Source: JAKAXS01 sp965279065 (GTDB lineage Bacteria; Pseudomonadota; Alphaproteobacteria; Rhizobiales; Hyphomicrobiaceae). Taken from it: DNA of 64,000 bases. The stretch covers positions 4,030,001 through 4,094,000 of the forward strand of contig OZ257134.1 of assembly GCA_965279065.1 (NCBI GenBank). The letters are read 5' to 3'. A program made the position numbers and the translations under genes. The notes beneath the pieces are model-generated. The model was not told the origin of the DNA, ran no database searches, and saw only the letters and a program-made list of their open reading frames with translations. Positions 16,395 to 24,348 of the stretch are shown piece after piece. How positions within the stretch are numbered: position 1 is the first letter of the stretch; each line of letters begins with the position of its first letter.

Positions 16395-17473
16395 CGCTGT
16401 ACGCTGATTGGCAGCGCTTGCTGCATGGCCTTTTCCAACGCATCCCTCCTCATCAAGCCCGACTGCGTATCGACGTGCTGCAGCACGGATGCGGCGTTGA
16501 GGGTCGCCGCCATCAGGGCTTCATCGACAGGGCGCTCCTGCGACTTGAAGACGGTATAGGTCGACGTGAACGCGTCGCCGGCACCCGCCGTCCCCGCCAC
16601 TTCGGCTGGTAGTGACGGGCAGTGATACAGGTCGTTGCCTTTTGCAACGAAAGCGCCCTCGCGGCCATCTGTCAGAAGCACGCAGTTGGCCCCCGATGCC
16701 AGCAGCGCGTTGAGAAACCCCCGCAGCGACATGTTGAATCCGCCACCGTTCAGCCCTCGCAGCGCCAGCTTCGGCAGCGCTTCGCCCCGGTTGAGCTTCA
16801 GCGCCGGGCCGCCCTCGCCATGCTCGGCCACCAGCGCCGTGACCAGAACTTCCGCCTCCGTGCGATTGATGGCGAGAATGTCGACGGCACTCAGCATCTT
16901 CTGGAATGGCGCACCGCGGGCCGAAAGCTGACGCACACCGGGGTTGGCCGCCACGATCGCGCCACTGGCCTTGGCCTTCTCCACGATAAGCGGATAGCAG
17001 TCGGCTGACTTGTTGCTGAGGTTGGCGATGTAGACGACGTCGACCTTGAAGGCATCGTCGCGCAGGTCGTCCGGCTCCAGCAGCGCATTGGCGCCGCGAA
17101 AGGTGAACACTGCCGCGTTGCGCTCATGCGAGGAAACCAGCACGCTGGCGCCGGTCGGTGCCGTCGCGTCACGCAGTGCGTACCGGGTCGACACGCCCTC
17201 GTTCATCAAGTGCCCGAGAACCGTTTCGGCGCGATCGTCCTTGCCGAGCTTGATCAGCGTCGAGACATCTAAGCCGAGCCGCGCCATCGACACCGCGGCA
17301 TTCACGGCGCCACCACCGCAGTGCGTCGAGATTTCGGTGGCCTCGGTCTTACGCCCCTCCTCCAATAGCAGAAAGGAGGCGTCGGCATTGAGCATGGACA
17401 TGCGCTCGATACGCTCGCTCTCGATGATGGCGATCGTATCGATCATCGCCCCACCCACCGTCAGCGCCTTCAT
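16382..17473 (-). CDS. PfkB-family carbohydrate/nucleoside kinase
   Basis: A 363-residue cytoplasmic kinase. The family signature GTAGAGDAFTSTY, with the catalytic Asp in GAGDAF, is near residue 295; the N-terminal GGGAVNAAVSMARLG is the other PfkB signature. The substrate is not identifiable. It is wedged between otsA (9 bases upstream) and otsB (13-base overlap), which makes a link to sugar phosphate or trehalose supply likely, but that is inference from position. It is longer than ribokinase (about 310) because of loops around 220-250. Confidence 0.85.
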   Translation of the reverse strand: MKALTVGGAMIDTIAIIESERIERMSMLNADASFLLLEEGRKTEATEISTHCGGGAVNAAVSMARLGLDVSTLIKLGKDDRAETVLGHLMNEGVSTRYALRDATAPTGASVLVSSHERNAAVFTFRGANALLEPDDLRDDAFKVDVVYIANLSNKSADCYPLIVEKAKASGAIVAANPGVRQLSARGAPFQKMLSAVDILAINRTEAEVLVTALVAEHGEGGPALKLNRGEALPKLALRGLNGGGFNMSLRGFLNALLASGANCVLLTDGREGAFVAKGNDLYHCPSLPAEVAGTAGAGDAFTSTYTVFKSQERPVDEALMAATLNAASVLQHVDTQSGLMRRDALEKAMQQALPISVQRWTL

Positions 17474-17482
17474 CGCAAGTCC

Positions 17483-19003
17483 TCAGGTTGCCGTTGACTT
17501 TGCCGCCTCCGGCAAGGCGGCTTGCGGAAGCGCTCGCGCCTTCTTGTCATCCGATGGCGGCTTGGCAATTGAATGCGCCAGATGCACCTTGTCTAGAGCT
17601 TTGCGGATCGCTTCGCTGGACGAACCACTGGCCCGGTGCCGTTCCTTCGCACACGTCTCCAGCGCGCGCAGGAAGGATTTTCGCCACGTGAACGTATCGT
17701 AGGTGGAGATCGACTCGAACAGCTTGGCATGCCGTGCCGCGCGCTCGTCGAGCGGCATTTCCAGGCCGGCCTTGATGGCGTCCGCCACCTCGTCGATGTC
17801 GTATGGGTTGACGATCAGCGTCTCTTTCAACTGCTCGGCGGCACCCGTGAAGCGGGACAGCACCACCACGCCCGGATCGTTGTGGTCCTGCGCCGCGATG
17901 TACTCCTTGGCGACCAGGTTCATGCCGTCGCGCAGCGGAGTGACCAGGCAGATATTCGACGAGCGGTAGATGTCGCGCAGCCGCTTGCGTGCGGTGGTGC
18001 GGTGGATGTAGTGGATCGGCACCCAGTCCATCTCGCCGAACCGGCCGTTGATCGAGCCCGCCAGATGTTCGAGCGTGTGGCGGATCTCGGAATAGGCTTC
18101 CACGTCTTCCCGTGTCGGCGGCGCGATCTGCGACAGCACCACCTTGCCGCGGTAGGCTTCGTGCTTTTCCAGGAAGCGCTCGTAGGCGCGAAACTTCTGC
18201 GGCAGGCCCTTGGTGTAGTCCAGCCGGTCGATGCCGATGATGCGCTTGGCCGCCGGCGTCGCCTGGGCCAACGCGGTCGCAGGCATCGCACCCTGGAAGT
18301 CGGGCAAATTGATTCCGACAGGGAAACTGGCGATCGCCAGCCTCCGGTCGAATACGCTGATGCGCCCGTCCTGCAGGATGCGGCCGGCCTCCGCATCCTC
18401 GAAGAAGGCGATGAGGTTGGCCACGTCCGCCTGCGTCTGCACGCCGATCAGGTCATAGGCCGACAGCGCGCGTGCCAGTTCGCGATACTCCGGAATAGCG
18501 AGAAACGTCTGCGACGGGGGCGCGGGAATATGCAGAAAAAACCCGATCGGCACCGTCACGCCGAGCTTGCGCAACTCTGCAGCGAGCGGGATGAGATGAT
18601 AGTCGTGGATCCAGATCGAGTCGCCGGGCTCCAGCAGCGAATGCAGCTGGCGCGCGAAGCGGCGATTGACCTCAAGGTAGCTCTGATAGTATCCCGCCTC
18701 GAATTGTGCCAGATCCAGCCGGTTATGAAACACCGGCCACAGCACCGAATTCGAGTAGCCGAGATAGTAGGCGCGATGCTCGTCTTCCGTGATCGGCACC
18801 GTCACGATCGCGCTGTCGGCTCCGGCCTTTGTGATCGAAACCCGGTCGAGATCTTCACCGCTCGTGGCGACATCGCCGTTCCAGCCGAACCACAATCCAC
18901 GTTCCGTCTTCAGGATATCGGCAAGCGCCACGGAGACGCCGCCCGCTTGAGCGGCAGCGCTCAGACTGACGACGCGATTGGATACCAGCACAATGCGATT
19001 CAA
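17483..19003 (-). CDS. otsA: Trehalose-6-phosphate synthase (GT20)
   Basis: A 506-residue glycosyltransferase that joins UDP-glucose (or another NDP-glucose) and glucose-6-phosphate to trehalose-6-phosphate. The start is a TTG at 19003 (reading NRIVLVSNRV), chosen because a perfect AGGAGGT lies seven bases upstream; the longer frame to 19099 has no such site. Diagnostic parts are SNRVVSL, WIHDYHLIPLAAELRK, IGIDRLDYTKGLPQK and LVTPLRDGMNLVAKEYIA. First gene of otsA-pfkB-otsB. Trehalose is mainly an osmo- and desiccation protectant in these bacteria. Confidence 0.95.
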   Translation of the reverse strand: MNRIVLVSNRVVSLSAAAQAGGVSVALADILKTERGLWFGWNGDVATSGEDLDRVSITKAGADSAIVTVPITEDEHRAYYLGYSNSVLWPVFHNRLDLAQFEAGYYQSYLEVNRRFARQLHSLLEPGDSIWIHDYHLIPLAAELRKLGVTVPIGFFLHIPAPPSQTFLAIPEYRELARALSAYDLIGVQTQADVANLIAFFEDAEAGRILQDGRISVFDRRLAIASFPVGINLPDFQGAMPATALAQATPAAKRIIGIDRLDYTKGLPQKFRAYERFLEKHEAYRGKVVLSQIAPPTREDVEAYSEIRHTLEHLAGSINGRFGEMDWVPIHYIHRTTARKRLRDIYRSSNICLVTPLRDGMNLVAKEYIAAQDHNDPGVVVLSRFTGAAEQLKETLIVNPYDIDEVADAIKAGLEMPLDERAARHAKLFESISTYDTFTWRKSFLRALETCAKERHRASGSSSEAIRKALDKVHLAHSIAKPPSDDKKARALPQAALPEAAKSTAT

Positions 19004-19010
19004 ACGCGCG

Positions 19011-19017
19011 ACCTCCT
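19011..19017 (-). promoter_or_regulatory. Strong Shine-Dalgarno that fixes the otsA TTG start
   Basis: On the minus strand AGGAGGT precedes the TTG at 19003 by seven bases, ideal spacing. It is the best ribosome-binding site in the neighbourhood and argues for the TTG against an upstream start at 19099. Confidence 0.8.
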
Positions 19018-19149
19018 GCGTTGAGCGGGACGTTGCGCAACGGTCCACGAACCGATCGCCGACGGCGTAAACCCAACTTCCCGGATCAGTAACGCGCAAG
19101 TCCTAATAAGCGTTCCTGCAGCGCAACATGCGCGAAGCGCCCATGCAAC

Positions 19150-20994
19150 TTAGCCGACCCGTGGGTCGGACCACGCCGTTTCCCAGGGCCGTGACAACGT
19201 CATGCACGAATTAACGATTCCGGCCATCGAGTACGTCTGCGGGATGTTGCCCCACAAGTGGCCGGTGCCCGGGTGAATGTCCTCCGACAGCAGCCCGAAT
19301 GCATTGCGCCGCGCCAGTAGATCTGTCAGCAGCCCGCGCGCGTCTTCCGTCCGCCCGATGGCCGCCAAGGCATCGATGTACCAGAACTGGCAGACGAGGA
19401 AGCCAGTTTCCGGCGCGCCGAAATCGTCTTCCGCGACGTAGCGCATGATGAAGCCGTTGCGCGACAGTTCGCGGCCGATCACGTCGCAAGTCATCACGAA
19501 CCGCTCGTCTGTCGGCGAGATCAGTCCGAGTTCGGGCAACAGCAGGACGCTGGCGTCGAGTTCGGATTGATCCAGCGCCCCCACGATCGCACCGCGCTTT
19601 TCGTTCCAGGCCCGCGTCAGGATCTCGTGGCGGACCTTGTCGGCTTCCGCCCGCCAGAACGAATGCCGGTCCTTGAGGCCCAGCGTCGCCGCGATCCGCG
19701 CCAGCCGGTCGAGCGCGACCCAGCACATCGTCGCCGAGTGCGTATGGATGTGCTTGCGGCCGCGATATTCCCAGATGCCGGCGTCGGGTTCGAGATAGAA
19801 GCGCCGCGCCCGATGCCCGAGCGCTTCCAGCCGGCGGAACAGCGCTTCGTCGCCCATGCGCGGCAGCCGCTGGTCGATGAACATTTGCGACACGCCGAGA
19901 ATGATGCTGCCGTAGGCATCGTGCTGCAGCTGCTCAGCCGCCTGGTTGCCGACGCGAACCGGCCCCATGCCTTGGAAGCCCTTGAGATGTTCGGCGAAGT
20001 ATTCCCTGAGATCGTCGTTGTGCGCGATGCCGTAGACAGGGCACAGAACGCCCTCATCGTCTGTTGCCAGAGTCGTGATGTAGTCGAGGTACGATTCCAT
20101 CGTCTGCGTGGCGCCGAGGCGGTTCAACGCCTTGACCACGAAATACGCGTCCCGCAGCCAGCAATAGCGATAGTCCCAGTTGCGCTGCGTGCCCGGCGCC
20201 TCTGGGATCGACGTGGACAGCGCCGCGACGATGGCGCCCGTTTCATCGAAATTGCACAGCTTTAGCGACACCGCCGCGCGTATGACCTCCGGCTGCCAGT
20301 CGAGCGGCACGGCCAGACCACGCACCCACCTCGTCCAGTATTCGCGCGTCCGCTCCATCGACTCGCGGCCGACCTTCTCGACGCTGCCCTCCAGCGTCTC
20401 GTCAGTGCCGATTAGTAGCGTGACGGGACGCGTCAGCGCGAATGTCGTCTCCTGCAGGATGTACGACAGCGGCGCGTCCGTCGTGACGCGGATGTCGTGC
20501 AGGCCACCTGGATAGCGGATGTGATTGGAACCGACAGCCTGCACGACCCGCGGCACACCATAGTCGCGCGTCGGCCGCAGCCGGATCGTGATGCGCGGCA
20601 GCCCGGCGAGTGGTTCGATGCGGCGGATGATCTGTGCCGGATGATACATGCGTTCGAACATCTCGAATCGCGGCGCAAAGTCGGTGACCTTGATGGCGTT
20701 GCCATCCTTGTCGCGGATGATCGTTTCGAGGATCGCGGTGTTTCGCGCGTATGCCGATACCACCTCGTGCTGACCGTCGAGGACAACATCAAGGAAGCCC
20801 TTTTCCTCATCGCCTGACAGGAGATTTGAGAACACCGGGTCGGCGTCGAACCGTGGAAAGCACCACCAAACAATGCGTGCGGAGTCGTTGATCAGTGCCG
20901 CGACGCGCCCATTGCCAATTGCCGCGAGATCCAGCGGCTGCCGTCGCGCACGCGCCAGCTCCGTGTGAAAATGCGCCGTCCGCTGCTGTTCCAT
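19150..20994 (-). CDS. Glycoside hydrolase family 15 protein (glucoamylase/trehalase-like)
   Basis: A 614-residue protein with an N-terminal beta domain (about 1-250: LAAIGNGRVAALINDSARIVWWCFPRFD) and an (alpha/alpha)6 catalytic domain (about 255-605). NWDYRYCWLRDAYFVVKAL, GIWEYRG near 400 (general acid region) and LLSEDIHPGTGHLWGN near 570 (general base, E571) match GH15. No signal peptide, so it is probably cytoplasmic. The family hydrolyses glucans or trehalose by inversion; a place next to otsA-otsB suggests trehalose or an alpha-glucan, but this is not proven. 146 bases separate it from otsA on the same strand. Confidence 0.88.
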   Translation of the reverse strand: MEQQRTAHFHTELARARRQPLDLAAIGNGRVAALINDSARIVWWCFPRFDADPVFSNLLSGDEEKGFLDVVLDGQHEVVSAYARNTAILETIIRDKDGNAIKVTDFAPRFEMFERMYHPAQIIRRIEPLAGLPRITIRLRPTRDYGVPRVVQAVGSNHIRYPGGLHDIRVTTDAPLSYILQETTFALTRPVTLLIGTDETLEGSVEKVGRESMERTREYWTRWVRGLAVPLDWQPEVIRAAVSLKLCNFDETGAIVAALSTSIPEAPGTQRNWDYRYCWLRDAYFVVKALNRLGATQTMESYLDYITTLATDDEGVLCPVYGIAHNDDLREYFAEHLKGFQGMGPVRVGNQAAEQLQHDAYGSIILGVSQMFIDQRLPRMGDEALFRRLEALGHRARRFYLEPDAGIWEYRGRKHIHTHSATMCWVALDRLARIAATLGLKDRHSFWRAEADKVRHEILTRAWNEKRGAIVGALDQSELDASVLLLPELGLISPTDERFVMTCDVIGRELSRNGFIMRYVAEDDFGAPETGFLVCQFWYIDALAAIGRTEDARGLLTDLLARRNAFGLLSEDIHPGTGHLWGNIPQTYSMAGIVNSCMTLSRPWETAWSDPRVG

Positions 20995-21278
20995 GCGTAT
21001 CCGTCAATTGCGGCCGCGCGACCGCGGCGCCCACCCCGAAGGTGCCCCAGAACGCACGCCTGCGTCCACGTCGAAAGCACCGACTGGATAAAGCGCAACA
21101 GCGAATGGATCGTTCCGGTGAAGCAAAAGAAAATCCGCAGGTCGTCTTGCGACGCCTGCGGCAGTCCGCGCGCTTGGAGCGGCGGGAGTGCTCTGCTTGG
21201 TAGCCGCAGAGCTATGCCTCAATGGATCATCTGCTAAACCGGTAACGCAGCCATTGGTTCCAGCGATCTGCCGCGTGC

Positions 21279-21869
21279 TTAGGCAAATCGGGCCACGTCG
21301 TCGAACGACGGCCGCGGCGACCGAGCGCGCAGCGCCGATGCATCCCCATAACCAAGATTGCAGAGAAAGTTCGATTTCACGGTCGTCCCGGCGAAAAACG
21401 CCTGGTCGACGCCGGCGTTGTCGAAGCCCGACATCGGCCCGCAATCGAGGCCCAGGGCCCGCGCCGCCAGAATGAGATAGGCACCCTGCAACGAACTGTT
21501 GCGCAACGCAGTCGTCACGATGTGCTCCGGCTTGCCGGTAAACCAGCTCCGCGCATCCGTATGCGGGAAGAGCTGCGGCAGCCGCTCGTAGAATTCCATG
21601 TCCTGGCCAATGATCACACACACGGGAGCGGCCATCGTCTTGTCGCGGTTGCCGGCCGAAAGATGTGGCTTCAGCAGGGCCTTGCCCTCGGCCGAGGTGA
21701 CAAACACGAAACGCCCCGGCTGGCAGTTGGCCGACGTCGGCCCCATTTTCAACGTATCGATCAGCTCGTGCAGCAGCGAAGGTGCAACCGGCTTATCGAG
21801 AAACTTGGAGTGCGTGCGTGCTTCGAGGAAGAGCTGGTTCAAGGCTGCCTGGTGCAGACGCTCGCTCAT
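21279..21869 (-). CDS. RutE/malonic semialdehyde reductase-like nitroreductase
   Basis: A 196-residue flavoprotein of the nitroreductase superfamily. TLKMGPTSANCQPGRFVFVTS (FMN contact) and QGAYLILAARALGLDCGPMSGFD match the RutE/malonic semialdehyde reductase branch, which reduces malonic semialdehyde to 3-hydroxypropionate in pyrimidine breakdown. No other rut genes are near, so a general role in detoxifying aldehydes or quinones is equally possible. A terminator separates it from nfuA upstream, so it probably has its own promoter. Confidence 0.82.
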   Translation of the reverse strand: MSERLHQAALNQLFLEARTHSKFLDKPVAPSLLHELIDTLKMGPTSANCQPGRFVFVTSAEGKALLKPHLSAGNRDKTMAAPVCVIIGQDMEFYERLPQLFPHTDARSWFTGKPEHIVTTALRNSSLQGAYLILAARALGLDCGPMSGFDNAGVDQAFFAGTTVKSNFLCNLGYGDASALRARSPRPSFDDVARFA

Positions 21870-21897
21870 GGGATGCTCCTTCGTACCGAAAGCAGAA

Positions 21898-21917
21898 AAC
21901 CCCGCTCGCGCGGGGTT
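21898..21917 (-). terminator. Rho-independent terminator of the usp-nfuA transcript
   Basis: AACCCCGC-tcgc-GCGGGGTT, an 8-bp stem, lies 22 bases beyond the nfuA stop. On the minus strand it is followed by TTTTCTGCTTT, a usable U-tract. Confidence 0.8.
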
Positions 21918-21938
21918 CTCTTTGCGTTGATGTGCCGC

Positions 21939-22493
21939 TCAAACGGCTTGCACGCCGTCGACCTCGGGGCAGAAATGCTTGAGCAGGTTTTCGATGCCGT
22001 GCCGCAGCGTCGCCGTCGAGCTGGGGCAGCCCGCGCACGCGCCGCGCATATGCAGATAGACGATGCCGTCGCGGAACCCGGAGAAGGTGATGTCGCCGCC
22101 GTCCTGCGCCACCGCCGGCCGCACGCGCGTCTCGATCAGCTCCTTGATCGTGGCCACGACTTCTTCGTCCTTCGGATCGTAGTTCTCGACCTCGTCGTCA
22201 CCGCCTGCCTCGCCGCCGTCGGCCGCATTGCCCGACATGTAGTGTTCCATGATGGCGCCGAGAATCATCGGCGTGAGGTGCTGCCACTCGCCATCCGTCT
22301 TCGTCACTGAGATGAAGTCGGAGCCGAGAAACACACCCTTCACTCCGTCGATCTCGAACAGACGTGTGGCCAGCGGCGACGACTTGGACGCGGCTGCGTC
22401 ACGGAAGTCGGCCGTGCCGTCCGACAGCACCTGCCGGCCCGGCAGGAACTTCAGCGTCGCCGGATTTGGCGTGGCCTCGGTTTGAATGAACAT
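21939..22493 (-). CDS. nfuA: NfuA/NifU-like Fe-S cluster scaffold or carrier
   Basis: A 184-residue protein: an N-terminal Nfu_N domain (MFIQTEATPNPATLKFLPG, about 1-90), an acidic linker (EAGGDDEVENYDP) and a C-terminal NifU domain with the cluster-binding C153xxC156 (GACAGCPSS). The ATG at 22493 has GGAGA at good spacing; a longer frame to 22574 would read through a candidate regulatory site. It carries Fe-S clusters to target apoproteins. Fourth in the murJ-trpS-usp-nfuA direction, before a terminator. Confidence 0.92.
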   Translation of the reverse strand: MFIQTEATPNPATLKFLPGRQVLSDGTADFRDAAASKSSPLATRLFEIDGVKGVFLGSDFISVTKTDGEWQHLTPMILGAIMEHYMSGNAADGGEAGGDDEVENYDPKDEEVVATIKELIETRVRPAVAQDGGDITFSGFRDGIVYLHMRGACAGCPSSTATLRHGIENLLKHFCPEVDGVQAV

Positions 22494-22544
22494 GGCTGTC
22501 TCCGCTTCGAATAGGTGCGCACCGGCAATGGCTGAACCACCGCA

Positions 22545-22561
22545 CTTAGAACTGTTCCAGA
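22545..22561. promoter_or_regulatory. Candidate Irr (ICE-like) operator upstream of nfuA
   Basis: CTTAGAACTGTTCCAGA matches the iron control element consensus I recall, TTTAGAA-N3-TTCTAAA, in 11 of 14 defined positions. It lies about 50 bases upstream of the nfuA start. Irr is encoded in this window, and Fe-S genes are typical Irr targets, but one imperfect match is weak evidence. Confidence 0.3.
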
Positions 22562-22613
22562 AATAGGCACTCAAACCCTAAAAGTCGAGACCTCACCGTC
22601 TGGCAAACCGGGT

Positions 22614-23114
22614 TTAGGCCAATGTTTTGATGACTTCCAGGGCAAGGTTACCCGGTACCACTGTCACCGGGATCGGAAAGCTGCCGGCCAGCTTGCCCGC
22701 GGCGAGCGTCGAGACCAGCGGTCCGGGCCCTTTGGCGTCCGTGGAGGCCCCCAGAACCAGGATGGCCACGTCCTCGTCCTCGGCAATCAGCTTGACGATC
22801 TCCTCGGCCGTGTCGCCTTCGCGCACGACCTCTTCACAGACCATGTCTTCGAAGCCGGCCTGCGCCAGCTTGCGCCGGAACAGGCGAAACAGCGCCTTTG
22901 CCTTGGTCGTCTCTTCTTCCAGCTGCAGCTGGCGCACGCCCACCCAGTGCTGGAATTGCTGCGGTTCCACCACATACAGCATCAGCAACGATCCCGACGA
23001 GTGCGCGATGCGGCTCGCCGCGTAGAACAGCGCGCTCTCCACCTCGGCGCTCTCGTCCACGACGAGCAGGAACTTGCGGAGGTGGCCAGCTTCAAAACTG
23101 CGTCTGGTTTTCAT
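22614..23114 (-). CDS. Universal stress protein family (UspA)
   Basis: A 166-residue cytoplasmic protein. The start at 23114 (MKTRRSFEAGHLRKFLLVV) gives the normal UspA length; an upstream frame adds only low-quality sequence. KFLLVVDESAEVESALFYAA is the usual first strand and helix, and VAILVLGAS near the C-terminus is the nucleotide-binding loop region, although the ATP-type GxxGxxxG is not clear. UspA proteins support survival in stress and stasis. It lies between trpS and nfuA, a conserved alphaproteobacterial order. Confidence 0.85.
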   Translation of the reverse strand: MKTRRSFEAGHLRKFLLVVDESAEVESALFYAASRIAHSSGSLLMLYVVEPQQFQHWVGVRQLQLEEETTKAKALFRLFRRKLAQAGFEDMVCEEVVREGDTAEEIVKLIAEDEDVAILVLGASTDAKGPGPLVSTLAAGKLAGSFPIPVTVVPGNLALEVIKTLA

Positions 23115-23202
23115 GCACGCATGCTGCCACGCGCCCGCCCGCCCGGCAATTGCGGCGTAGCTTGGCCGACCAGCGCGACACAAGCCTCGCGGCGGCCACT
23201 GG

Positions 23203-24240
23203 CTACGACCGCACGAAGCCGACGATGTCCTTCACCTTGTCCATGACCGGTTTGGCGATGGCGTGCGCCCGAGCCGAGCCGTCGGCCAGGATGGCATCGA
23301 TTTCCTTGGGCTCGCTCGTAAGCCGCTTGATCTCTTCGCCCAGCGGTTGCAGCCGACTGACCGCCAGATCGGCGAGCGCCTTCTTGAAGGCGGAAAACTG
23401 CGCCCCGCCGTACTCCGCCAGCACGTCGCCTTTGGCCTTGCCGGCCAGCGCCGCGTAGATGCCGACGAGGTTTTCCGCCTCCGGCCGGCCCATCAGCCCG
23501 CCCGGCTCCGAGGGGATGCCCTCCGGATCGGTCTTGGCCTTCTGGATCTTGCGCGCGATCGTATCCGCGTCGTCCGACAAATTGATGCGCGACAGATCCG
23601 AAGCATCCGACTTCGACATTTTCTTCGTGCCGTCCCGCAGGCTCATCACGCGCGTCGCCGGCCCGGTGATCACCGGTTCCGGCTGCGGGAAGAAGATGCC
23701 GTCGGCAAATCCGGCGGCTTCGATCTGCGGCTTGAAGTCGTTGTTGAATTTCTGCGCAATGTCGCGCGCCAGCTCAAGGTGCTGCTTCTGGTCCTCGCCA
23801 ACCGGCACATGCGTCGCGCGATAGGCCAGGATGTCGGCCGCCATCAGGTTCGGATAGGCGTAAAGCCCGACCGACGCCGCCTCGCGATCCTTGCCGGCCT
23901 TGTCCTTGAACTGCGTCATGCGGTTGAGCCAGCCCAGCCGCGCCACGCAGTTGAACACCCACGCCAGCTCCGCGTGCTCCGGCACCTGGCTCTGGTTGAA
24001 CAGAATGCTCTTTTTCGGATCAAGCCCGGCCGCGATGTACGCGGCCGTCACGGCCCGCGTCGCGGTAACGAGTTCGGCCGGCTCCTGCCACATCGTGATC
24101 GCGTGCATGTCGACGACGCAGTAGATGCACTCGTGCGTCTTCTGCATCTCGATCCACTGCAGCATGGCCCCGAGATAGTTTCCGAGGTGCAAAGTGCCAG
24201 TCGGCTGCATGCCTGAGAAGACGCGGGGCGTAAGTTTCAT
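23203..24240 (-). CDS. trpS: Tryptophanyl-tRNA synthetase
   Basis: A 345-residue class Ic synthetase that charges tRNA-Trp. The HIGH-type signature is TGTLHLGN (14-21) and the KMSKS signature is at 207-211 (GTKKMSKSD). DMHAITMWQ and GEDQKQHLELARDIA are typical of TrpS. It lies downstream of murJ on the same strand across 108 bases. Confidence 0.97.
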   Translation of the reverse strand: MKLTPRVFSGMQPTGTLHLGNYLGAMLQWIEMQKTHECIYCVVDMHAITMWQEPAELVTATRAVTAAYIAAGLDPKKSILFNQSQVPEHAELAWVFNCVARLGWLNRMTQFKDKAGKDREAASVGLYAYPNLMAADILAYRATHVPVGEDQKQHLELARDIAQKFNNDFKPQIEAAGFADGIFFPQPEPVITGPATRVMSLRDGTKKMSKSDASDLSRINLSDDADTIARKIQKAKTDPEGIPSEPGGLMGRPEAENLVGIYAALAGKAKGDVLAEYGGAQFSAFKKALADLAVSRLQPLGEEIKRLTSEPKEIDAILADGSARAHAIAKPVMDKVKDIVGFVRS

Positions 24241-24348
24241 CGAACGAGGTCCTTGAGAGGGTCGGCGGGGGTTATCGCGTGCCCGCTCGCCTCGCGCAAG
24301 CCTGTCGAGCCCGAGCGTGCGCAGCCGGCAGCTCTCCGAGTCGAACGG

